Origin: an uncultured Bacteroidales bacterium
GTDB lineage: Bacteria > Bacteroidota > Bacteroidia > Bacteroidales > Bacteroidaceae
Reading direction: 5' to 3'
NCBI GenBank assembly: GCA_937876995.1
Contig: CALEFD010000022.1
Coordinates: 1 to 5,101, forward strand
DNA length: 5,101 bases
Numbering within the stretch: position 1 is the first letter of the stretch; the number at the start of each line of letters is the position of its first letter. Positions 1 through 5,101 of the stretch are shown here, piece after piece. Below the pieces are notes generated by a model. That model had not been told where the DNA came from. It made no database searches and saw only the letters and a program-made list of their open reading frames with translations. A program made the translations under genes and the position numbers.

Positions 1-418
1 CACCAAATAGTGAATTATTAGCTCTATTGTACCAAAACAGTCCAACTTTTGGTTCGGAATCTTTACCCCTATTTGCAGCCATCAATGCCATGACAGATGC
101 ATAATCGTTTTCAGAAAACTCTTCTAATTTGAATGATGAATCTATGTTAGCATCATCATCAATGGGCAAATCTATTTTTAAAGCTACAACGGTTACAACT
201 GACGAATTGAACAAATAATATACAAATTCATTGTACGAAATTTTTCGTTGCCAGATTCCTTTTAGCTTACCATCGAGAGCAGTTGGCTCTCCTATGCCGA
301 ATTCAGGATGCAGTAATACATCTTTAAGAAGCGCCTTTATCTTTTCAGCCTTCTCAGAATTTCTGTTTTTTATTGTTTGATAGCACTTTAATGCATCAGG
401 AGCAAACTCTAATTTCAT
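1..418 (-). CDS. YoeB/RelE-superfamily toxin-like protein with C-terminal extension (3' end outside window)
   Basis: I translated this from the ATG at 418-416; it stays open for 139 codons to the window edge, so the C-terminus is missing. Residues 1-84 align without gaps to E. coli YoeB (recalled from memory): MKL start, a helical pair, then G41, G43, P45, L48, L52, G54, W56, R58 and I60. YoeB is a ribosome-dependent mRNA endonuclease of a type II toxin-antitoxin pair. Here the positions of its catalytic residues E46, R65 and H83 hold T46, F65 and D83, so nuclease activity is doubtful. YoeB normally ends near residue 84; this protein continues with an acidic stretch (DDDANID), a helix, and a motif GLFWYN...LFG that I cannot assign. 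The start lies 2 bases after the antitoxin stop, so the pair is one operon and probably translationally coupled. It may be a catalytically altered toxin, or a repurposed binding partner of the antitoxin. Confidence 0.8.
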   Translation of the reverse strand, partial: MKLEFAPDALKCYQTIKNRNSEKAEKIKALLKDVLLHPEFGIGEPTALDGKLKGIWQRKISYNEFVYYLFNSSVVTVVALKIDLPIDDDANIDSSFKLEEFSENDYASVMALMAANRGKDSEPKVGLFWYNRANNSLFG

Positions 419-420
419 AA

Positions 421-672
421 TTATAGTGAATCTATATCAACTTCTACACTTTGTCCGTTTTTCCACTGTTCAATACTTTTTGTTAGATCATCAGTAACAG
501 CTTGAGACACTAAAACATTTTCGGTAGCTTTAATGGAATTATACTCATCTAAAGAAATTAAAACAGCGGCTGTATTCCCTCTATTTATAATCAATGTTCC
601 ATTGTCATTGATTATACTGTCTATATACTTTTTAGCATTCGCTCTAAATTCAGAAATTGTTGTTGTAGTCAT
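421..672 (-). CDS. yefM: Antitoxin of the Phd/YefM family
   Basis: This is an 83-residue protein, the same length as E. coli YefM. The N-terminal half carries the Phd/YefM DNA-binding fold: TTISEFRANAKKYID (residues 4-18), a strand TLIINRG (26-32), then the family signature AAVLISLDEYNSI (35-47). The C-terminal half (SQAVTDDLTKSIEQWKNG, then an acidic tail) matches the region of YefM that wraps the toxin. By family knowledge it neutralises the toxin by binding it and represses its own operon, with the toxin as co-repressor. The gene sits directly upstream of the YoeB-like gene, two bases apart, and behind a promoter whose spacer is filled by a palindrome with two TGTACA hexamers, the known YefM operator core. 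The start fits both alignment with YefM and the short leader from the predicted promoter. Confidence 0.93.
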   Translation of the reverse strand: MTTTTISEFRANAKKYIDSIINDNGTLIINRGNTAAVLISLDEYNSIKATENVLVSQAVTDDLTKSIEQWKNGQSVEVDIDSL

Positions 673-694
673 ATACTATTTTCTAATTAGATTA

Positions 695-726
695 CAAAGA
701 TATGTACAAAATCTTGTACATACAAA
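695..726 (-). promoter_or_regulatory. Bacteroidetes-type promoter of the antitoxin-toxin operon
   Basis: Reading the minus strand, a -33 element TTTG (726-723) is followed by exactly 20 bases and then a -7 element TATCTTTG (702-695). This matches the Bacteroidetes primary sigma factor consensus TTTG-N19/20-TAnnTTTG in every defined base. Transcription should start about 4-8 bases downstream, near 687-691, giving a leader of under 20 bases before the antitoxin ATG at 672. The start point is inferred from the usual spacing. Confidence 0.82.
701..722. promoter_or_regulatory. YefM-type operator: perfect inverted repeat with two TGTACA hexamers
   Basis: A perfect 9-bp inverted repeat (TATGTACAA at 701-709, TTGTACATA at 714-722) is separated by the four bases AATC. 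Each arm contains TGTACA (703-708 and 715-720), and the hexamers are 12 bp apart centre to centre. This is the core and spacing I recall for the E. coli yefM-yoeB operator. The repeat fills the promoter spacer between -33 and -7 and overlaps the first two bases of the -7 box and the position just after the -33 box, so a bound repressor would directly block RNA polymerase. Confidence 0.88.
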
Positions 727-835
727 TACTTTGATGCTTTTTGAATAAAAACTAAAGTAGATTCATTATGTATATTTCTATATAACAGACCTCCTATCCC
801 ACTTCCAGGTAGTGCACATAGCAGACAACAGCTAT

Positions 836-1906
836 TCACTCTGTTTCTTCGCCTTTGAAGATGCGGGTAAGCCATTTGGTAGTACTTTTACCTATTACAG
901 CTCCACTGCCTGCTATCACTGCCGGCATAGCTTTAAATGAATCCATTATGGCCTGACGTTTTATCTTGCGCTTATTTTTTACTCCGGACAATGCTTTGGG
1001 GCCTTTAGTTAAGTAAGCACGTGTTACATAACCTATACGCATAGTAAGAAGCGCATTTATGCAGCCTTCCATAGCAGAGCCCATTATAGCACTGGTTATT
1101 GAGGACTTTCTTATATTTTCTATTATACCGGAACCAAATCCGTTCTCATCAATATCAGTGCCCATATCAGTTGCATCAATATCTGAACCATCAAAGTCGG
1201 CATCGGGAGCATCTGCAATATCAAATGGGGCTACTCCATTGACATCAGTCAAAACTTGTGATGCACAATAGGTTATTAATGCTGTGGTAAGTACTCTTAC
1301 ATATAGTTTAAATAGTTGTGGTTTGGTGGGACGAAAGCCTGTAGCAATGACAATATCGGCTACTAATTTGTAATTCATTACCAATACGGCTATAGTGTCG
1401 AATTTGCTATTTTGTGAAATGGCAGTAACCATAAAGACTGTTTTACCCCACTCTTTTATGCGTTTGTTCACACCTAAAACCGACATCTCTTTTGAACCAT
1501 CCATACGTAATGTTATTTCTGATGTAATGATTCTCTTCAGTTCTTCAATATTTTCGAAATTCTGTTTAATAGTTTCTATTAGTTCTGTTTGGTGCTTTTT
1601 TCGTATCTCTATATCTGTTATATAGCCACAATTCTTTGCCAATCGCATAGCAAATGTGTATAGTTGTTTAGTATTCCAATTATCATCTGTTGCAAGCACA
1701 GGAAACTCCGGAGCTCTATGCAATTTAATTATTGGTTTGACTATGTAGATAATGGCTAGAATAAGTATAAGTATATAGAATGCATATTCTACATATACAT
1801 GAGTTAGTTCTCCTACTTTATCACCTATAACTATTAAGTTGCCAAGTAACATTGTAGCTACTATGGCCAAAACTATAGCCACTATCGTAAACAGATTCTT
1901 TTTCAT
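836..1906 (-). CDS. DUF697 / YcjF-like inner-membrane protein
   Basis: This 356-residue protein opens with two hydrophobic segments (about residues 5-27 and 41-57) that should anchor it in the inner membrane. A charged helical stretch follows (about 98-132). Residues 142-220 show the DUF697/YcjF pattern: VNKRIKEW, VTAISQNSKFD, MNYKLVADIV, GFRPT, QLFKLYVRV. A second helical part (265-300), rich in small residues and including GSAMEGCINALLTMRIGY, completes the domain. The tail is basic and then acidic. DUF697 proteins have no established reaction; some are fused or linked to GTPases, and none is seen here. An Asp-rich loop (229-255) sits between the two helical parts. The start is one base after the stop of the flavodoxin gene, so the two are co-transcribed and likely translationally coupled. 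A role in the envelope next to a flavodoxin lipoprotein is inference only. Confidence 0.82.
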   Translation of the reverse strand: MKKNLFTIVAIVLAIVATMLLGNLIVIGDKVGELTHVYVEYAFYILILILAIIYIVKPIIKLHRAPEFPVLATDDNWNTKQLYTFAMRLAKNCGYITDIEIRKKHQTELIETIKQNFENIEELKRIITSEITLRMDGSKEMSVLGVNKRIKEWGKTVFMVTAISQNSKFDTIAVLVMNYKLVADIVIATGFRPTKPQLFKLYVRVLTTALITYCASQVLTDVNGVAPFDIADAPDADFDGSDIDATDMGTDIDENGFGSGIIENIRKSSITSAIMGSAMEGCINALLTMRIGYVTRAYLTKGPKALSGVKNKRKIKRQAIMDSFKAMPAVIAGSGAVIGKSTTKWLTRIFKGEETE

Positions 1907-1907
1907 T

Positions 1908-2705
1908 TTATCTTACTACTTTGGTGAATTCCGGTTTGGAGTTAGGTTCGTTACCCACCACTACGTAAATGGTGCTGTTATTATCAACCTTGAATATATA
2001 ATCAGTTCCATCTGAGGTAATGCGTTTGCCATAAGAAACAGGTGTACCTAATGGAAACTGATAATCACTGCATGCTGCACTAAATATCTGTTTTTCTACA
2101 TCTGTAACAGGCTGCAGTTCAGAATAATCTGCTAAAACTTCTACATTTTCATCTATGTAGCTGTTTTCTGCCAAAAAGCGTTTCAGTTCCTTTGATGTAG
2201 ATGAAATACGTGCATTACGAATACCAAATCCGTTTTCAGCTATCTGAGCTTTAGGCAAGGCTTTCTTTAAATCTTGAATAGCCACTTCCATTCCACCGCT
2301 GCCAAATGTACTAAATGTTACTATGGTCTTTCCTTCAAAATCATTTTCGTTAATCAATGAATATATAGGCATAGCATAAGTGCCGTACCAAATAGGATAA
2401 CCCAAGAATATCACATCATATTTTGACAAGTCTGCTTTCAAAGGATTCAACTTAGGCAAAACTCCATTTTGACGCTCCTTACCTACTCTATCAATAGTTT
2501 CAGCATATGTTCCAGAATAGGGTTCTTCTAATTCTATTGATTCAATATCGGCACCTAAAAAAATCTGAAGCTCTTTAGCTACAGTTTCTGTTGCTCCTGT
2601 TTGGGAATAGTACAGAATAAGCTGTTTTTGTTTTGATTCTTTTGAACCACAGGCTGTAAAAGTTAGTGCTACTGCAGCAAAAACTATGCATAAAAATTGT
2701 TTCAT
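1908..2705 (-). CDS. Flavodoxin-domain lipoprotein with C-terminal extension
   Basis: This is a 265-residue protein. Residues 1-19 form a lipoprotein signal: MKQ, a hydrophobic core, and TFTAC with Cys19 as the lipidation site. Residues 28-185 are a flavodoxin fold. The FMN-phosphate loop is YYSQTGATET (32-41), the second flavin loop is GYPIWYGTYAMP (102-113, with W106 and Y107 placed to stack on the isoalloxazine ring), and the third is FSTFGSGG (131-138). Such domains bind FMN and shuttle electrons or reduce quinones. Flavodoxins are usually cytoplasmic, so an exported, lipid-anchored one is notable; similar lipoproteins do occur in Bacteroidetes. Residues 190-265 form an extension (EKQIFSAACSDYQFPLGTP..., then predicted strands) that I cannot name. 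KE soon after Cys19 may hint at surface export, but weakly. It is the first gene of a two-gene operon with the DUF697 protein. Confidence 0.88.
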   Translation of the reverse strand: MKQFLCIVFAAVALTFTACGSKESKQKQLILYYSQTGATETVAKELQIFLGADIESIELEEPYSGTYAETIDRVGKERQNGVLPKLNPLKADLSKYDVIFLGYPIWYGTYAMPIYSLINENDFEGKTIVTFSTFGSGGMEVAIQDLKKALPKAQIAENGFGIRNARISSTSKELKRFLAENSYIDENVEVLADYSELQPVTDVEKQIFSAACSDYQFPLGTPVSYGKRITSDGTDYIFKVDNNSTIYVVVGNEPNSKPEFTKVVR

Positions 2706-2781
2706 TTTGCTTATATATTTTAAATCAATGACCTCAATTTTGTTCTTCGCGACTCATATCAACAATTGTTATATTTCACCT

Positions 2782-2797
2782 TTCTACAAAAGTAGAA
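2782..2797 (-). promoter_or_regulatory. Candidate -7 promoter element inside a short inverted repeat, upstream of the flavodoxin operon
   Basis: On the minus strand TACTTTTG (2794-2787) fits the Bacteroidetes -7 consensus TAnnTTTG. No TTTG occurs at the expected 19-20 base distance upstream, so the promoter is weaker or needs an activator, if it is real. The -7 box lies within an inverted repeat, TTCTAC and GTAGAA around TTTT (2797-2782), which could be an operator. A start near 2780 would give a leader of about 75 bases. The rest of the 168-base gap shows a 10-bp palindrome AACAATTGTT (2761-2770) and no terminator with a GC-rich stem. Confidence 0.45.
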
Positions 2798-2873
2798 CTA
2801 ATTCTTCAATAATTCACCATTCTCATAAAAAACTATGAATGTAATGTACACTATGTAATTGCCGAATTCAATT

Positions 2874-3308
2874 CTATTCCTCTACTAATTCATACTCTAC
2901 ACCGAACCACTCGTTAAGTGTTGTTTCTACTTTGTTGTTGATTTCAGGAGTAATCTTATCCTTAATCTTCCTGTAAACAAAGAGCATTGCCACGCCATCA
3001 TCCAGGATGCCCAAGAACTTATAGATAACACTTGGAATGAAGTCCATAGGCAGAATGGTATAGACGATGGCTGCATAGATAAGTACGCGATCGAGGGTCG
3101 ATGTATTGTCATCATCCATCACATAGTAGAACTGCAACAGGGGACGAGTAGCCACACGACCGGCTTTCAGCGCCCACGGACGCAACTTTTCCATAACTGT
3201 GTTAATCTTACCACGCCAATCAATGTTTCTTACACGATCCAAAAGGGGTGTAATGTCTTTCCCCATAATCATATAAGCAAGAATCATAATAGAAATAGCA
3301 ATCAACAT
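2874..3308 (-). CDS. DUF1232 / YkvA-type membrane protein
   Basis: This 144-residue protein has an N-terminal hydrophobic segment (residues 1-16), a basic amphipathic middle (about 24-60), and a second hydrophobic region (75-112) carrying the DUF1232 signature. That signature is YAAIVYTILPMDFIPS (78-93) followed by LGILDDGVAML (99-109). The LPxDxIP and DD pair define this family, whose biochemical role is unknown; members are small membrane proteins such as Bacillus YkvA. The C-terminus is charged and cytoplasmic-looking. The start is preceded by an A-rich leader (AAAGAAACAAAT before ATG), typical of Bacteroidetes initiation without a Shine-Dalgarno sequence. It follows the NADAR-HAD gene by 68 bases, so it may be read through from that operon or have its own weak promoter; no clear promoter was found. 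The coding sequence looks more GC-rich than its neighbours (for example 3150-3190), consistent with an older core gene. Confidence 0.87.
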   Translation of the reverse strand: MLIAISIMILAYMIMGKDITPLLDRVRNIDWRGKINTVMEKLRPWALKAGRVATRPLLQFYYVMDDDNTSTLDRVLIYAAIVYTILPMDFIPSVIYKFLGILDDGVAMLFVYRKIKDKITPEINNKVETTLNEWFGVEYELVEE

Positions 3309-3376
3309 ATTTGTTTCTTTTTTATTGTTTGTTTACTGTATAGAGTATGTAACTCTTTAAATCTATCTTATCGCAA

Positions 3377-4387
3377 TCAAATTTCTTTAGGAATAAGATA
3401 GGCTAATACCGTATCCCAGTTAGGGAATGAATCGGAACCAAATTGTATCCATTCACCTTCAAATTCACTCGTCCCATTCTTTCCCCTATCATCTATTAGG
3501 ATATCACCTTTACATAGATTCTTACAATGTGTGATAACCATTCGTTTATGGAAAACATCGTCTAGATGCCGAGTTACCCACAACACCTTATCACTCCATG
3601 CTGAAGGATTATTCCACGGTGCAGTTGAGAGTATATAACAGTCGTAATGTTCATTAAGACGGCGAACCGCGTCTATTGCTCCACCCATTGGCAACATCAA
3701 CCCAAACAACCCTGGTATCTCATCATATCTACCTTCATAATCTTTTAGTGTCTGTTCATCCAGCTTTGCCAATGCCGAGTCAAAATCAACAAGCACACCA
3801 TCCATATCAAAATAGAGTCTTTTCTTTCTTTTAACAGACTTCTCTTTGAGTTCCTGTGTCTTGTCGCGCTTATCATAGTTATCACGCAACTCTGTCAGTA
3901 TACTACAAAACTCTGATGGTGTTAGTATCGTCTTATAAGTATCTGACTCTCCACTATTGTGAGTAAGGAACATACCTCTTGTCTGCATCAGTGCTGTACG
4001 GAAACGTTCACTTTGTTCAAACATCGCTAAATAGGCACTACGTATAAGTTGTTGATATTCCTTACTCTGTCTATCTATAGCTTGTCCCTTCCACCACACA
4101 ATCTGGTCAGTTTGCCATGAGGTGACACTCATCTTACGGGCATTACCTCCTTTCATACTGCATATCTGTCGTTGCTTGTCAAGTTCCTTTCTCTTCAATG
4201 ACTGAAGAAATCCTTCCATACTGCCACATATCATTCCGTCAAATCGGAAACTATTGCTACATAAGTTGCTCAACACATTGGAGGGATAAAGCCCATTTGA
4301 ACGTATATCCAATGTATTCGTTTCTGGATTATACATATCCTTCAATTCATGACCATTTCGGGTGGTTGCCTTATAGTTCTCTTCCAT
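3377..4387 (-). CDS. NADAR domain fused to a HAD 5'(3')-deoxyribonucleotidase-type phosphatase
   Basis: This is a 336-residue two-domain protein. Residues about 30-172 resemble NADAR (YbiA/RibX superfamily): YPSNVLSNL (34-42), FRFDG (47-51), GSMEGFLQSLK (55-65, with E58 at the place of the family's conserved Glu), WWKGQAIDRQSKEY (98-111), and LTPSEFCSILTELR (155-168). NADAR proteins cleave N-glycosidic bonds, in riboflavin-pathway intermediates or in ADP-ribosylated guanine. A charged linker (170-190) leads to a HAD domain of the NT5C group: DMDGVLVDF (194-202, nucleophile D194 and acid D196), STAPWNNP (254-261), K289, and LIDDR (297-301, D299/D300). All catalytic HAD residues are present, so phosphatase activity on a nucleoside monophosphate or sugar phosphate is likely. 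There is no signal peptide, so it is cytoplasmic. It lies 25 bases after the stop of the 182-residue gene. The NADAR assignment is from motif memory; the HAD call is firmer. Confidence 0.82.
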   Translation of the reverse strand: MEENYKATTRNGHELKDMYNPETNTLDIRSNGLYPSNVLSNLCSNSFRFDGMICGSMEGFLQSLKRKELDKQRQICSMKGGNARKMSVTSWQTDQIVWWKGQAIDRQSKEYQQLIRSAYLAMFEQSERFRTALMQTRGMFLTHNSGESDTYKTILTPSEFCSILTELRDNYDKRDKTQELKEKSVKRKKRLYFDMDGVLVDFDSALAKLDEQTLKDYEGRYDEIPGLFGLMLPMGGAIDAVRRLNEHYDCYILSTAPWNNPSAWSDKVLWVTRHLDDVFHKRMVITHCKNLCKGDILIDDRGKNGTSEFEGEWIQFGSDSFPNWDTVLAYLIPKEI

Positions 4388-4412
4388 ATTATAAAATCGT
4401 ATTCTTCTTGTA

Positions 4413-4961
4413 CTACAAATAATAAAAGTTTTCGTAATTGAAGTCTGTCAGCCATGATGGTTTGTCGTTCAGAGCTTTCATTCGTTCTGGGATCTCATGA
4501 AGTGGCACCTTGTCATCCAACAACTTCCTCAGTTTGGCAAACATTACCTCATTTACTTCATCTATATGATGTTGCAGGGTAATAATTCCATACTCTTCAG
4601 CTTCTGCTTTGTCGGATATAATCATTCCAGAAAATAATCCATGTAATCCTTCCTTACGTGCAAATTTATCTGCATGACACCATATCCCAATGATGTTAGC
4701 ACCATGACGACGTAAATGGTATGCATGGGAATGACCTACTATAATACGGTCAAATTCCGGTATCATATCATCTCTGCGTGAAAAAAGTCCTTTGTCCGAA
4801 CCATGTCCCAACAGCATGATTCGTTCACGCTGTGGACAATGATGCAGTAGGTGCTCAATATCACGCTTACTCATGCGCTGATCAATGACTTTAGATTCTG
4901 TTCCATTATATAAACTGGAAAGAACTGCTGTCGTGATATCGGTAGGATGTACAACTAACAT
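4413..4961 (-). CDS. Conserved-looking protein of unknown function with possible His/Cys dyad
   Basis: I do not recognise a named family. The 182-residue protein has no signal peptide or membrane segment. Residues 1-6 (MLVVHP) and 48-54 (IMLLGHG) look like parallel strands of an alpha/beta fold. RIIVGHSHAYHL (72-83) and NIIGIWCHADKFA (89-101) follow, then GLFSGMIISDKAEAEEYG (108-125), and a helical C-terminus (about 130-165) ending in PSWLTDF. A His after a hydrophobic strand (H53 in GHG) followed by a Cys ending another strand (C95 in IWC) is the arrangement of clan CD (caspase/CHAT-like) peptidases, but the rest of that fold is not evident, so this is only a hypothesis. Histidines are unusually many (H77, H79, H82, H86, H96), and metal binding is an alternative. 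It follows the partial upstream gene by 28 bases and precedes the NADAR-HAD gene by 25, so all three form one operon. Confidence 0.8.
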   Translation of the reverse strand: MLVVHPTDITTAVLSSLYNGTESKVIDQRMSKRDIEHLLHHCPQRERIMLLGHGSDKGLFSRRDDMIPEFDRIIVGHSHAYHLRRHGANIIGIWCHADKFARKEGLHGLFSGMIISDKAEAEEYGIITLQHHIDEVNEVMFAKLRKLLDDKVPLHEIPERMKALNDKPSWLTDFNYENFYYL

Positions 4962-4989
4962 AAATTTACGTATTTGATATTACTTCCTC

Positions 4990-5101
4990 TCATTCATCAA
5001 TAAACAACGAATTCATTTTCTCAGAAATAGATTTGACTGTCCGTTTGAAAAATCCATCCGTCTTGTTCCTGTCCTTATTCAGATTCTCAATATACTCTTC
5101 A
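4990..5101 (-). CDS. C-terminal end of an unidentified protein (5' end outside window)
   Basis: A reading frame enters from the window edge at 5100 and runs 36 codons to TGA at 4992-4990. The tail reads EEYIENLNKDRNKTDG, then FFKRTVKSISEKMNSLF, then IDE. It is charged, with alternating Lys and Glu, and looks like a surface helix or coiled-coil end; no family can be named from so little. Support for it being real is its position: same strand, ending 28 bases before the next gene, with codon use like the neighbours. It is probably the gene just upstream in the operon of the 182-residue and NADAR-HAD proteins, and its identity would say most about that operon's function. Confidence 0.65.
   Translation of the reverse strand, partial: EEYIENLNKDRNKTDGFFKRTVKSISEKMNSLFIDE

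Noticed and set aside
533..748. Plus-strand open frame of 71 codons
   Set aside because: It is antisense to the clear YefM-family gene and its promoter, and the product has no recognisable features.
687..875. Minus-strand open frame of 62 codons between the DUF697 and antitoxin genes
   Set aside because: It overlaps the end of the DUF697 gene in another frame and runs through the well-supported promoter and operator of the toxin-antitoxin operon.
2822..2838. TCATA/TATGA hairpin around a T-run after the DUF1232 gene as a terminator
   Set aside because: It is a 5-bp AT-only stem whose T-run is in the loop rather than after the stem.
2927..3115. Second minus-strand open frame inside the DUF1232 gene
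   Set aside because: It is a frame shadow of the DUF1232 coding region, which has clear family motifs in its own frame.
3342..3356. Inverted repeat AGAGT/ACTCT upstream of the DUF1232 gene as a terminator
   Set aside because: The stem is only 5 bp and no U-run follows on the minus strand, so it is too weak to call.
4720..4740. GHSH in the 182-residue protein, similar to the GHxH motif of calcineurin-like metallophosphoesterases
   Set aside because: The earlier motifs of that family (DxH near the N-terminus, GD, GNH) are absent, and the LLGHG sequence does not replace GNHD.
4959..4995. Short frame starting at the ATGA that overlaps the stop of the upstream partial gene
   Set aside because: It stops after 12 codons and is out of frame with the 182-residue gene, so it is not a credible start or leader peptide.

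Overview
The window most likely comes from a Bacteroidales genome (Bacteroides, Parabacteroides or Prevotella type). The supporting signs are AT-rich DNA, A-rich leaders without clear Shine-Dalgarno sequences, a promoter matching the Bacteroidetes form TTTG-N20-TAnnTTTG, and the protein families present. Genus and species cannot be fixed from this sequence. All recognisable genes lie on the minus strand, so transcription runs from high to low coordinates. No tRNA, rRNA, CRISPR array, insertion sequence or convincing intrinsic terminator was seen, and no stretch over 300 bases lacks a gene.

In transcription order, the right-hand block (5101 to 3377) is an accessory-looking operon. It starts with the last 36 codons of an unidentified protein. 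A 182-residue protein of unknown family follows, with a conserved-looking GHG and a later Cys that could form a His/Cys dyad. The third gene is a two-domain protein joining a NADAR-type N-glycosidase domain to a HAD phosphatase of the 5'(3')-deoxyribonucleotidase type. NADAR domains act on ADP-ribose-type N-glycosidic bonds, so a nucleotide or ADP-ribose salvage or repair role is plausible but inferred.

The middle block (3308 to 836) holds housekeeping-like envelope genes. These are a DUF1232/YkvA-type membrane protein and then, after a 168-base gap with a candidate promoter, a lipoprotein flavodoxin and a DUF697/YcjF-like inner-membrane protein. The last two are separated by one base and are surely co-transcribed.

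The left-hand block (726 to 1) is a YefM/YoeB-type toxin-antitoxin operon. Its operator has two TGTACA hexamers 12 bp apart centre to centre, lying exactly between the -33 and -7 promoter elements. The toxin partner is unusual: it aligns without gaps to YoeB, but the residues at the positions of YoeB E46, R65 and H83 are all different, and it carries a C-terminal extension that runs off the window. This module and the NADAR-HAD operon are the two parts most worth following up.
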